Made by a program: the position numbers and the translations under genes
Assembly (NCBI GenBank): GCA_020852755.1
Contig: JADZAF010000249.1
Span: 1-64,000 of the forward strand
Reading direction: 5' to 3'
DNA from: Bryobacterales bacterium
Lineage (GTDB): Bacteria > Acidobacteriota > Terriglobia > Bryobacterales > Bryobacteraceae
Length of the DNA stretch: 64,000 nucleotides
Notes under the pieces: model-generated
The model's input: only the letters and a program-made list of their open reading frames with translations
The model's database searches: none
Told to the model about the DNA's origin: nothing
In this document: one piece after another, positions 33,607 to 41,943 of the stretch
How positions within the stretch are numbered: position 1 is the stretch's first letter
Layout of the letters: every line of letters starts with the position of its first letter

Positions 33607-34743
33607 ATGAAACCGTCGGTGAAAAAGTTCATGGGCCGCTCCAGGCAGGCCCCGTTCGCAAACATCGGTCTTGGTAAGGCGGACTCCGGAAGAAAGCGTT
33701 CATCCGGCGGAGGCGCCGTGCCATGGCTCATGCTGACCGTGGTGGCCCTCATCGTTCTGGGAGCGCTCTTCTTCTATTGGTCCCGCCCGCGCGGCATCAC
33801 CAGCCAGGAATCGCCGCTGTCTTTAAGAGTCAGCAGTACGCAGGACGGCTTACGGATTTCCTGGAACCCGAATTCCTCCGAAATCCAGGGAGCCACCGAA
33901 GGGACAATCACGATTACGGACAGCACGGGGATCAAGCACATTCGCCTGGACGCCGGGAAACTCAAGCTCGGGCAAACCACCTGCACGGCCGCGGCCGGGG
34001 ACGTCTATTTTCGGATGGAGGTATCGCCTCCCGGACGCCTGGTCACGGACTCCGCGCATGTGGTTGTGTTGAACCAGCCATCGGGAGAGCAGCCGGCTGC
34101 GCCGCCCGCGGAAAGGCCGTCGGTCTTCGGCAACGTCAAAACGCCGGAGCCAGGACCAACGGGCCGCGAACGGAAGGAACCGCCGCCCGCGCAGAAGGCG
34201 GGCGCTCCCAAGGAGGCGGAGGAGCCCAAGCAGGTGAGAGCGTTCTCCTGGACTCCGCCGGGCGAAACGGAGACCCGGCCGCGGGAACTCCCTCCGGCGC
34301 CGGCTCTGCCGTCCACTCCGCCGCCGAAGGTCCCACCGCATCTGCCCTCCAATCCCAAGCTCTCACAAACCGCTACAGCGGTCTGCGAGCCGGTGGCGCC
34401 CTCCGGTTTCCGCCGTTTCATCGGCAGGATCCCCGTGGTGAACAAGCTGCAGTCGCAAGCGCCGGGCGGAAAGGGATTCGAGGCGGCCCGGCCCGCGCAA
34501 CCGGTCACCATGACGTTGCCACCCGACGGGAGCGGCCGGCCCGGGCGCCCCAGGAAGCTGGAGGTGAGGGCCAGGGTGAACGAGTCCGGACGGGTGGTGC
34601 AGGTGGAAGTGCCCACGGACAACGCGGCTCTGATCGACGTGGCGGCTTACGCTTCACAAAGCTGGCGGTTCACACCCGCCCGCCTGAACGGGAAGGCCGT
34701 AGCCAGCGACGTGATCCTGCGTTTCGATTTCGGCAACAACTGA
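33607..34743 (+). CDS. TonB-like energy-transducing protein
   Basis: A 378-residue protein. A cytoplasmic basic N-terminus is followed by one membrane helix (about residues 39-58), a folded beta segment (about residues 70-140), a long proline-rich linker (about 150-260), and a C-terminal domain with VRARVNESGRVVQVEV and AAYASQSWRFTPARLNG, the TonB C-terminal signature. This is the layout of TonB, which drives outer-membrane receptors. The segment between helix and linker is unusual for TonB. ExbB and ExbD are not nearby. ATG 33607 follows AAAGG; the frame extends upstream without features. It could energise the receptor at 44788-48348. Confidence 0.75.
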   Translation: MKPSVKKFMGRSRQAPFANIGLGKADSGRKRSSGGGAVPWLMLTVVALIVLGALFFYWSRPRGITSQESPLSLRVSSTQDGLRISWNPNSSEIQGATEGTITITDSTGIKHIRLDAGKLKLGQTTCTAAAGDVYFRMEVSPPGRLVTDSAHVVVLNQPSGEQPAAPPAERPSVFGNVKTPEPGPTGRERKEPPPAQKAGAPKEAEEPKQVRAFSWTPPGETETRPRELPPAPALPSTPPPKVPPHLPSNPKLSQTATAVCEPVAPSGFRRFIGRIPVVNKLQSQAPGGKGFEAARPAQPVTMTLPPDGSGRPGRPRKLEVRARVNESGRVVQVEVPTDNAALIDVAAYASQSWRFTPARLNGKAVASDVILRFDFGNN

Positions 34744-34754
34744 AGGGACCCGGC

Positions 34755-35540
34755 TTACCCTCCCGCCAGTCCCAGCCAGCGTTCGGCATTCTTCGAACGG
34801 ATCTTCTCCTTCACCGCGTCGGGCGCCCGCAGCATCTCCAGTTTGACCAGCGCGGGTCCGGGATAGTGAAAGGGAATTCCGGTGCCGAACAGCAGCCGGT
34901 CCTCGCCCAGAACGGTCAGCAGGCGGCCGATCTCATTGCCGAATTCAACGCTCAGCCGCCCGAGATCGACGGCGTAGTTTTCCGGCAGACCGCCGTCCTT
35001 GCGCCCGAGCGCCGAACCGGAGAGGCCTCCGGCATTCTGGACGATGAACCGGGCCTTCGGGCAGGCGCGGATGAGGCCGGCGATCTCATCCGGGTCGACA
35101 TCCGGGATGTCCACCAGCCAGCCCTGCTGGCGCCGGTCCTCCACGCGGACGGGAATCGAGACGACCATGCCGCGAGCCGCGGCCGCGTTGACCAGGTCGC
35201 GGCAGCGCGGGTCCGAAAGCTTGAAATTGTGCCAGCCCGGATAGAGCCGCACACCGCGCATCCCGAACTGCTCGCTGCAGATCTTCAGATCGTCCTCCCA
35301 GCCCGCGTAGACCGGGCTGAGCACCGCGAAGGGGATCAGCCGCGAGCGCTGCGCCTCCACCTCGGAGGCCACCTCTTCGTTGCCGGACTGCGGGTTGCGG
35401 TAGGTGATCGAGGCCGCGCTCGCGACCACGGCGCGCGAGATCCCGAAACGGTCCATCAGCCGGACCAGGCCGGCGGCGGTATTGTGCCGCAGGCGGCGGA
35501 ACGCGTAATGCCCGAGATGAGCGCTGACGTCGATCATCAT
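34755..35540 (-). CDS. Cytoplasmic amidohydrolase-2 family protein
   Basis: A 261-residue metal-dependent hydrolase of the amidohydrolase_2 type. The opening DVSAHLGHY gives a short HxxxH-like site, then GMRGVRLYPGWHNF, FIVQNAGGL and DRLLFGTGIPFHYPG, all in family order. No signal peptide. It overlaps the stop of the upstream paralogue (ATGA). The second ATG (35537) has better spacing to GGAGG than 35540. Likely reaction: hydrolysis or decarboxylation of a cyclic or lactone substrate; substrate unknown. Confidence 0.75.
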   Translation of the reverse strand: MMIDVSAHLGHYAFRRLRHNTAAGLVRLMDRFGISRAVVASAASITYRNPQSGNEEVASEVEAQRSRLIPFAVLSPVYAGWEDDLKICSEQFGMRGVRLYPGWHNFKLSDPRCRDLVNAAAARGMVVSIPVRVEDRRQQGWLVDIPDVDPDEIAGLIRACPKARFIVQNAGGLSGSALGRKDGGLPENYAVDLGRLSVEFGNEIGRLLTVLGEDRLLFGTGIPFHYPGPALVKLEMLRAPDAVKEKIRSKNAERWLGLAGG

Positions 35541-36406
35541 GCCCTCCGCCGCGCGAGGATTCGCTCGATGTTGCCGCTGAGAATCTTCGCGCGGTCCGTC
35601 TCGCTGATATCGGCCGAGCGGATGCGTCCGACGCTGGCCGTCATCGACATGTCGCAGCCGAACAGAACGCGGTCGGCGCCCATGATCCGCACGGCCATCT
35701 CGACCGTGCCTTCGTCCACGACGCTCCCGCTGATGTCGATGCAGACGTTGGGGGCGTTTCGCAGGGCTTTCACCGTCCACTCCCAATCGCCGCCGCCGGC
35801 GATGTGAGCGCAGATGATTATGGCTTCCGGGTAGCGCCGGGCCAGCTCGGCGAACGTTCCTCCGTCGCTGATGCGGGGCTGCGGCGGGCTCAGCCAGTAA
35901 GTGTGCCCGGCGTGGTGCAGGATGGGGACCCGCAACTGAATGGCCTGTTCCACAACCGGCCAGACAACCGGCTCGCTGGCCAGGTAATCGTTGTACAGCT
36001 TGATGCCCACGAAGCCCAGCTTCTCAATGCAGCGGGCGATCTCCTCGCGCGCCTCTTTCGCGTAGCCCGGATTGACGAAGCAGTAGCCGAGAATCCGGCC
36101 CGGGTAGCGCCGCGCGGCTTCCGCCACCCAATCGTTCGACTGGCGGAAATCCTCCGGCACGGCGGGACGCCGGGGACCGAGAATCGAGCAGATGAGCTGA
36201 TCGATGCCCAGCGCGTCGGCGGCGTCGATCAGCTGGCGGTCCCGCTCGGCCCAGCGCGGACTGCTGTGATGACTCAGGTGCGAATGCGCGTCAATCACCT
36301 TCACCTTGCCCGATTGCCGGCCGAAGCCGCGCAGCGCCGCGCCGGCGCCGCCGAGCGCGGCGTTGAAGGAGCGGCGCGAAATCAATCCCGGGCCCAACAC
36401 GCCCAT
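35537..36406 (-). CDS. Tat-exported amidohydrolase-2 family protein
   Basis: A 289-residue amidohydrolase. SRRSFNAALGG is a twin-arginine leader. The metal site DAHSHLSHH is followed by GFVGIKLYNDY, ILHHAGHTYW, IICAHIAGGGDWEW and DRVLFGCDMS, matching the amidohydrolase_2 family. The ATG at 36406 is fixed by GGAGGATGG; a longer frame to 36436 has no such site. It is paralogous to the downstream gene, which lacks the leader. Both are probably transcribed from the promoter at 36449-36478. Confidence 0.83.
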   Translation of the reverse strand: MGVLGPGLISRRSFNAALGGAGAALRGFGRQSGKVKVIDAHSHLSHHSSPRWAERDRQLIDAADALGIDQLICSILGPRRPAVPEDFRQSNDWVAEAARRYPGRILGYCFVNPGYAKEAREEIARCIEKLGFVGIKLYNDYLASEPVVWPVVEQAIQLRVPILHHAGHTYWLSPPQPRISDGGTFAELARRYPEAIIICAHIAGGGDWEWTVKALRNAPNVCIDISGSVVDEGTVEMAVRIMGADRVLFGCDMSMTASVGRIRSADISETDRAKILSGNIERILARRRA

Positions 36407-36448
36407 TCCATCCTCCCTTCCATGATCTGGAGCCAAACCGCAGGCTGT

Positions 36449-36478
36449 ACCTTACCCAGCCGGCTCACGGCATGTCAA
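36449..36478 (-). promoter_or_regulatory. Sigma70-type promoter for the amidohydrolase pair
   Basis: On the minus strand TTGACA (complement of 36473-36478) is 18 bases from TAAGGT (complement of 36449-36454). The -35 hexamer matches consensus, and the predicted leader is about 35 bases. Confidence 0.5.
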
Positions 36479-36529
36479 GCCGCCCGCCGGCCTTTCCTTC
36501 CGCCCTGCAAAAAACCGCGGCGCAGTGCA

Positions 36530-37741
36530 TCACTCCCTGCCGGAAAACCGCGCGTTCAGAGCGCGCTCCGCTTCCGCTTCCGCGGCCAGCAAGGCGCACC
36601 CGATCGCCGAGACGTCCTTCTTGGGGCGAGCCAGCCGTATCTCCACGCTGCGGGCGGCGGTCTCCACGCACTGCGCGCGAACCGCGCGGCGCACGCCCGC
36701 CAGCATCTCCGCCCCGGCCGCCCGCGCCAGTTGGCCGCACACCACCACCAGCGACGGGTTCAGCACCTGCACGAGATTCGCAACCGCGGTTCCCAGGGCG
36801 TGCACCGCCCGCTCGATTGCCAGTGATGCCACCGCATCCCCCTGGCGCGCCGCCGCGGCGACGGTACGGATGCTCAGCTCGGAGTCGGGCACCGCGCGCA
36901 GAGAGGATGGCGTTCCGGAAGCCAGGGCGCCCCGCACCTGTTGGAGAATGGCCACCGACCCCGCGAACGCTTCCACGCAGCCCCGGTTGCCGCAGCGGCA
37001 CATGGGGCCGTTCGAGTCGATGACCGTATGACCGATCTCACCCCCGCCCAGGCTGGCGCCCCGGTAGAGTCTCCCGTCCACGAAAAACCCCATGCCGATA
37101 CCGGAGGCGCAGACGATATACAGCGCGTCGGGGTAATCCCAGTCCTCCGGCGAGGTCCGCCTTTCAGCCAGCGCCAGGGCCCGCGAACGGTCGTCGATGG
37201 TCACGCCCATGCCGAAAGCGGACTCGAGCATGGCGCGAATGGGAACCGAGCGCCAGCTCGCCGCATTCGCCCAGGAGACGCAGACTCCGTTCTTGATGTC
37301 CAGATCGCCCGAGTGACCCACGCCGATGTGGCCGATTTCCGAGCGGTCGATCTCGGCGTCTTCCAGCGCCGCGCCGGCCGCCGCCAGGCTGGCCGTCAGA
37401 ACCGCCTCTGCTCCTTCCTGCGCGTCGCACGGCGCCGCGCCCCGGCCCAGAAGCGTGCCTGCCATGTCGGTGACCACCGCCAGGACGCCGTCCAGCTGAA
37501 TGTCCAGGCCGAGCAGCACGGCGATCTCGGGGTTGATGCGGAGCGACTGCGGCTTGCGGCCGGTGGAGGCGACTTCTGCCGAAGTCTCGATGAGCAGGCC
37601 ATCGTTGACCAGGGCGGAGACGGCGCGGGAGACCGTCGCCGGGCTGATTCCGAACTGACGGCCGAGGTCGTTTCTCACGCAGAAGGGACGGTCGAACACA
37701 TACCAGAAGATCAACTCTTCCAGGCGGTGGGCTCTGCGCAT
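36530..37741 (-). CDS. ROK-family transcriptional regulator
   Basis: A 403-residue NagC/XylR-like ROK protein. An N-terminal winged helix-turn-helix (about residues 8-52, with GISPATVSRAVSALVNDGL) is joined to a ROK sugar-binding domain. The ROK zinc motif is CRCGNRGC (Cys249, Cys251, Cys256), with EIGHT at 236-240. The DxGxTK-type phosphate motif is absent (GLDIQLDG), so it is a regulator rather than a kinase. It probably responds to a sugar or sugar amine and controls the surrounding genes. ATG 37741 lacks a clear ribosome site. Confidence 0.88.
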   Translation of the reverse strand: MRRAHRLEELIFWYVFDRPFCVRNDLGRQFGISPATVSRAVSALVNDGLLIETSAEVASTGRKPQSLRINPEIAVLLGLDIQLDGVLAVVTDMAGTLLGRGAAPCDAQEGAEAVLTASLAAAGAALEDAEIDRSEIGHIGVGHSGDLDIKNGVCVSWANAASWRSVPIRAMLESAFGMGVTIDDRSRALALAERRTSPEDWDYPDALYIVCASGIGMGFFVDGRLYRGASLGGGEIGHTVIDSNGPMCRCGNRGCVEAFAGSVAILQQVRGALASGTPSSLRAVPDSELSIRTVAAAARQGDAVASLAIERAVHALGTAVANLVQVLNPSLVVVCGQLARAAGAEMLAGVRRAVRAQCVETAARSVEIRLARPKKDVSAIGCALLAAEAEAERALNARFSGRE

Positions 37742-37765
37742 GGTGATCGGCTCGCGGGTAGACTC

Positions 37766-37771
37766 ATTATA
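37766..37771 (-). promoter_or_regulatory. Candidate -10 box for the ROK gene
   Basis: TATAAT on the minus strand (complement of 37766-37771) lies 24 bases upstream of the ROK start, without a clear -35 box. Confidence 0.35.
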
Positions 37772-37798
37772 AGCCCCGTCCGGCGAGCGCCCGGCGGC

Positions 37799-37827
37799 TT
37801 GACAGCCGCGGCGTGGCGCCATGGAAT
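37799..37827 (+). promoter_or_regulatory. Candidate promoter for the first ceramidase-like gene
   Basis: TTGACA (37799-37804) matches the -35 consensus and is 17 bases from TGGAAT (37822-37827). It diverges from the ROK gene's promoter; both would be close enough for control by the ROK protein. Confidence 0.4.
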
Positions 37828-37879
37828 GGGGAAGGCGCGCTTCGCAGGAAGAGCGCACCCACTGGTGAGGTGAAGGTTG

Positions 37880-39229
37880 ATGCGTTTCGGAATTCGCGCG
37901 GTACTCCTTTCGGCCGGCTTCTGTCTGTTGCTGCCGGCGCAGACGGAATTCCAGGCAGGTGTCGCCTCGGTCGACATCACTCCCCGCGAATCGGTCTGGA
38001 TGGCCGGTTTCGCCAGCCGCAAGAAGCCCTCGGAATCGGTCGAGGCGCCGCTTCACGCCAAGGCCCTGGCGCTGCGCGACCGGAGCGGCCAGCTATTCGT
38101 GATCGTAAGCGCCGACCTGATCGGTTTCCGCCGCGCTCTCTCCGACGTGATCGCCGAACGCTGCCTTTCCCGGTACGGCCTGGCGCGCGACCGCCTGCTG
38201 TTGAACGCCTCGCACGTCCACAGCGGACCGGAACTCGGCCTGGGCGGAGGCAATGTCCCGCCGGAGCGCGTCAAGCGACAGCAGGTGACCGTGAAGTACA
38301 CCCGGGAGCTGCTGGACCGGGTGGTCGAACTGGTCGGAAAGTCCATAGAGAACCTGGCGCCGGCGCGACTGGAATTCGGCCAGGGCCTGGCGGGGTTTGC
38401 CGTCAACCGGCGGCGCAGCCGGCCCAACACCCGGCAGCTTCCCGGGCCCGTGGATCACGACGTTCCGGTGCTGGCCGTGCGCGCGCCGGATGGCGGAATG
38501 CGAGCCATTCTCTTCGGATACGCCTGCCATCCCACTACCAACGCCGCCTATTTCATCACCGCCGACTATCCCGGCTACGCCCAGGCGGAGCTGGAAAAAA
38601 TGTACCCGGGGGCGGTGGCCCTGTTCGTGCAAGGCTGCGGCGCGGACTCCAACCCCCTGCCCCGCTTCCACAGCGACGATCCCGCCCTGGTCCGCCGCTC
38701 CCTGGAGCTTTCCAAGCTCTACGGCAAGGTGCTGTCGGAGGCCGTGGACCTGACGCTGCGCGGGAAACTGGCGCCGCTCACGGGCCCGGTTCGCACGGTC
38801 TTCGAGTACGTCGAGATCCCGTATGAGACCCAACCCTCGCGCGAGGAACTCGAACAGCGGCGAACCAGCAAGGAACCGGAGCGCCGGAGCCAGGCCGAAC
38901 GCCTCCTGAAGGCGCTGGACTCCGGCTCCAAGCCTCCGGAGCGGCAGCCTTACGCCATCCAGATCGTCCGGTTCGGCGGCATGAAGATCATCGCGCTGGC
39001 CGGCGAGGTGGTGGTGGATTACGCGCTGCGGCTGAAAGCCGCCTACGGATGGGAGGACACCTGGATGGCCGCCTATTCGAACGATATTCCCGGTTACATT
39101 CCCTCCCGGCGGGTACTGTCGGAGGGCGGCTACGAGACCGGCGGCGGCGCGGGCGGGGCCTATTCGACCGCGGTGGAGGAGATCATCGTCGAAAAGGTCG
39201 ATGCTCTCATGCGCCGGGTCGGCCCCTGA
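37880..39229 (+). CDS. Exported neutral ceramidase-like hydrolase, copy 1
   Basis: A 449-residue protein with a signal peptide (residues 1-21). Motifs match the neutral/alkaline ceramidase N-terminal family: VDITPRESVWMAGF at the mature start, SHVHSGP (His112, His114), YACHP (His217) and GCGADSNPLPR, in which Ser257 is the likely counterpart of the ceramidase nucleophile. The typical C-terminal ceramidase domain is reduced. It would hydrolyse an amide bond, but the substrate may be an N-acyl sugar amine rather than ceramide (inference). GAGGTGAAGG precedes ATG 37880. It shares high identity in motifs with the copy at 43441. Confidence 0.75.
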   Translation: MRFGIRAVLLSAGFCLLLPAQTEFQAGVASVDITPRESVWMAGFASRKKPSESVEAPLHAKALALRDRSGQLFVIVSADLIGFRRALSDVIAERCLSRYGLARDRLLLNASHVHSGPELGLGGGNVPPERVKRQQVTVKYTRELLDRVVELVGKSIENLAPARLEFGQGLAGFAVNRRRSRPNTRQLPGPVDHDVPVLAVRAPDGGMRAILFGYACHPTTNAAYFITADYPGYAQAELEKMYPGAVALFVQGCGADSNPLPRFHSDDPALVRRSLELSKLYGKVLSEAVDLTLRGKLAPLTGPVRTVFEYVEIPYETQPSREELEQRRTSKEPERRSQAERLLKALDSGSKPPERQPYAIQIVRFGGMKIIALAGEVVVDYALRLKAAYGWEDTWMAAYSNDIPGYIPSRRVLSEGGYETGGGAGGAYSTAVEEIIVEKVDALMRRVGP

Positions 39230-39273
39230 CCCCGCATTCCTTCCAAACTGCAAGCAAGCGGCCCGCCGGACTC

Positions 39274-39302
39274 TTGACTGCCCGGGCCCCCTGACCCAAC
39301 AT
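39274..39302 (+). promoter_or_regulatory. Candidate promoter for the Gfo/Idh/MocA gene
   Basis: TTGACT (39274-39279) is 17 bases from CAACAT (39297-39302), about 45 bases before the ATG at 39347. Moderate -35, weak -10. Confidence 0.28.
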
Positions 39303-39346
39303 GGACACGGAACCGGGCGGAGTGCACCCGTCCGGCCGGAGGCGTG

Positions 39347-40642
39347 ATGGATCGAAGGAGCTTTTTATGGGGCGCTGCCGGCGCCGGGGCGTGGCCGCTG
39401 CACGCCAGGAGTGCGAACGACGCAATCAACGTAGGAATCATCGGCCTGGGGGGGCGCGGCCGGGAGCTTCTGGGGGTGTTCGCGGCGCAGCCGGGCTGCC
39501 GGGTGACGGCGGTCTGTGACATCGACCAAAGCCGCCTGGAGAGGGGCGTTCAACTGGCCGGGCAGGCCGGCGGGGGCCCTCCCAGGGCTTTTCAGGACAT
39601 TCGCAGGCTGCTCGAAGATCCGGCTGTGAACGCCGTAGCCGTAGCTACCTGCAATCACTGGCACGCGCTGGCCACCGTCTGGGCCTGCCAGGCCGGCAAG
39701 GATGTCTACGTGGAGAAGCCCGCCAGCCACAATGTGTGGGAAGGCCGGCGGATGGTCGAAGCGGCGGAGCGCTACCAGCGGGTGGTGCAGGTCGGCATGC
39801 AGGGCCGCAGCATCGTTCACAAGCGGCGCGCCATCGAACTGCTGCGCCGCGGCGCGATCGGGAAGCTCTACATGGCCAAGGGCCTGTGCTTCAAACGGCG
39901 CCTGTCCATCGGCCGCAAGGCGGCCGCTCCGGCGCCGGCGGGCGTGGACTACGATCAATGGCTGGGCCCCGCACCCTGGCGCGAGTTCAACCCCAACCGC
40001 TTCCACTACAACTGGCACTGGTTCTGGGACACGGGAAACGGCGACATCGGCAACCAGGGCCCGCACCAGATGGACCTGGCGCGCTGGGGTCTCGGCCTGA
40101 AGGGGCTTCCCAACCTGGTGTACTCCAGCGGCGCCAAGTTCATCTACGACGACGACCAGGAGACTCCCAACACGCAACTGGCCGTCTTCAGCTATCCCGG
40201 CTCCCAGATCGTCTTCGAAGTGCGCGGACTGGTCACAACCGGCGAGGGCGCCATCGTCCTGGACGGCGGCAACTTCATCGGCAACCTGTTTTTCGGCAGT
40301 GAGGGCGTGATGGCCCTGGACGCCCGCGGCTTCCGCATCTTCGCGGGCGAGAAGCGCGAACTGGTTCAGGAGATGAAACTGGTGGAGCCGCAGCCGGACA
40401 CCCCGGCCCCCCACGTGGCGAATTTTCTGAGCGCGGTTCGCAGCCGGAACATGCGGGACCTGGCAGCTCCCATCCAGGAGGGCCACATCTCGGCGGCCAT
40501 GTGCCACCTGGCGAACATCAGCTACCGGGTGGGCAGGAACCTGGACTTTGACCCGGGCCGCGAGACTTTCAACAGCGAGGACGCCAACGCGCTGCTCTCG
40601 CGGAACTACCGCAAGCCCTACGCCGTCCCTGACAAGGTGTGA
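39347..40642 (+). CDS. Tat-exported Gfo/Idh/MocA-family oxidoreductase
   Basis: A 431-residue protein with DRRSFLWGAAGAG, a twin-arginine leader, as used to export folded, cofactor-loaded enzymes. The Rossmann motif is GIIGLGGRG (about residues 30-38), followed by CDID, the NHWH stretch and EKPASHN (Glu123, Lys124, Pro125), the signature of glucose-fructose oxidoreductase-like enzymes. The C-terminal domain has DTGNGDIGNQGPHQMDLARW. It probably oxidises or reduces a sugar, for example at C3, with tightly bound NAD(P), in the periplasm. ATG 39347 is preferred over GTG 39344 by spacing to GGAGG. Confidence 0.88.
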   Translation: MDRRSFLWGAAGAGAWPLHARSANDAINVGIIGLGGRGRELLGVFAAQPGCRVTAVCDIDQSRLERGVQLAGQAGGGPPRAFQDIRRLLEDPAVNAVAVATCNHWHALATVWACQAGKDVYVEKPASHNVWEGRRMVEAAERYQRVVQVGMQGRSIVHKRRAIELLRRGAIGKLYMAKGLCFKRRLSIGRKAAAPAPAGVDYDQWLGPAPWREFNPNRFHYNWHWFWDTGNGDIGNQGPHQMDLARWGLGLKGLPNLVYSSGAKFIYDDDQETPNTQLAVFSYPGSQIVFEVRGLVTTGEGAIVLDGGNFIGNLFFGSEGVMALDARGFRIFAGEKRELVQEMKLVEPQPDTPAPHVANFLSAVRSRNMRDLAAPIQEGHISAAMCHLANISYRVGRNLDFDPGRETFNSEDANALLSRNYRKPYAVPDKV

Positions 40643-40648
40643 CCGCCG

Positions 40649-41884
40649 CTACGCCACCGGCTCGACGCGGCGAATGACCAACAGCAGCACGAGAACGCCG
40701 CACAGGGGCATCAGTCCCGCGGCCAGGAAGACCGGCAGGTAGCTGAAGCGGTCCACCACGATCCCGGTCGAGAGCATCAGGATCATGTTCACCACACCCT
40801 CGCCGGCGCCGGTGAATCCGCTGAGGCTTGCCAGGACCTTCTCGGAGAACAGGTCGGTGATGGTTCCGATGTAGACCGCCGAATAGGCTGTCGCTCCGAA
40901 GGTGGCCAGCGAGATCAAGGCGATGGCTGCCCATTCGCCGGGAACCAGCGGCACCAGCATGCTGGAGAGGCAGAAGCCGGCAGCGATCAGGAAGGTGAGT
41001 TTGCGGGAGGAGTCCGCGCTCCAGCCGCGCCTCATCAGCCAGCCGGAAAACCAGCCGCCCGCGACGTTGCCCAGTCCCGCGAAGAAGAACGGCACGCCGG
41101 CCAGCAGCCCGAGTCTCTCGATGCTGAAATGCCGCGCGTGTTTCAGATATTCGGGCAGCCAGTACCAGTAGAAGTGGATCACCGGCCCGCCCATCAGCCG
41201 CATCAGGATGACGCCCCACACCTGGCGGGAACCCAGCAGCCCCGGCACGTTCAGCCGCTCGGATGGTCCCGGCCGGACCGTTCCCTCCATCCGGTACGAG
41301 ACCAGCCAGGGGATGACCCACAACAGCCCGAGCAGGCTGGGCAGCAGGAAGCCGTGGCGCCATCCGAATCGCAGGCTGATGCCCACCACCAGCGGGGGCG
41401 CCACGAACGCTCCCAGCAAGGTCCCGCTGTTGAAGATGCCGCCCGCCAGGGCCCGCTGGCTGGCGGGAAACAGCCGCGAGATGGCTTTGATGCCCGCCGA
41501 GTAGTTGCCGCACTCGCCTACGCCGAGAAGCAAGCGGAAGAGGCAGAACTGGAAGACACTGCTCGCCGTGGCGTGCAGGGCGTTGGCGGCGGACCAGAAC
41601 AGCATCAACAGGGGCAGCACCCGCCGCACGCCCCAGCGGTCCAGCAGAACGCCGGCGGGCACCTGGAACAGCGTCATGCCCAACAGGAAACTGAAGACGA
41701 CGTACGAATACTGGGTGTTGGTCAGCCGCAACTCGTCCCGGATCACCGGGGCAAGCACGGAGAGCACTTGCCGGTCGAGCAGGTTTACGGCCAGCGAGAG
41801 CAGCAGCAGGATGAGGGCCCACCAGCGTGCGAGCGGGGCCCGTGCGCGAGGCTGCGGGGCGGGACGGCCGGCCGTGTGCGACAC
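40649..41884 (-). CDS. MFS transporter, sugar-acid type
   Basis: About 411 residues with 12 membrane helices. VNLLDRQVLSVLAP near helix 1 and DRWGVRRVLP in the 2-3 loop are ACS-family hallmarks. GVGECGNYSAGIKAISRLFP resembles the hexuronate transporter group. The start is uncertain: GTG at 41884 is the only suitable start before helix 1, with AGGA immediately before it and TAGAAT seven bases upstream, compatible with leaderless translation. It converges with the Gfo/Idh/MocA gene and is co-directional with the aminotransferase. Likely importer of a sugar or sugar acid. Confidence 0.8.
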   Translation of the reverse strand: MSHTAGRPAPQPRARAPLARWWALILLLLSLAVNLLDRQVLSVLAPVIRDELRLTNTQYSYVVFSFLLGMTLFQVPAGVLLDRWGVRRVLPLLMLFWSAANALHATASSVFQFCLFRLLLGVGECGNYSAGIKAISRLFPASQRALAGGIFNSGTLLGAFVAPPLVVGISLRFGWRHGFLLPSLLGLLWVIPWLVSYRMEGTVRPGPSERLNVPGLLGSRQVWGVILMRLMGGPVIHFYWYWLPEYLKHARHFSIERLGLLAGVPFFFAGLGNVAGGWFSGWLMRRGWSADSSRKLTFLIAAGFCLSSMLVPLVPGEWAAIALISLATFGATAYSAVYIGTITDLFSEKVLASLSGFTGAGEGVVNMILMLSTGIVVDRFSYLPVFLAAGLMPLCGVLVLLLVIRRVEPVA

Positions 41885-41891
41885 TCCTGCA

Positions 41892-41897
41892 ATTCTA
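41892..41897 (-). promoter_or_regulatory. Candidate -10 box directly before the MFS start
   Basis: TAGAAT on the minus strand (complement of 41892-41897) ends seven bases before the GTG at 41884, the spacing expected for a leaderless transcript. Confidence 0.3.
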
Positions 41898-41943
41898 GTG
41901 GATCGGCCCTTCCCACCCGGCCTGTCGAGCCCGCACGCGGTTC

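Noticed and set aside
36530-37741. ROK sugar kinase
   Set aside because: It has an N-terminal DNA-binding domain and lacks the phosphate-binding motif, so it is a regulator.
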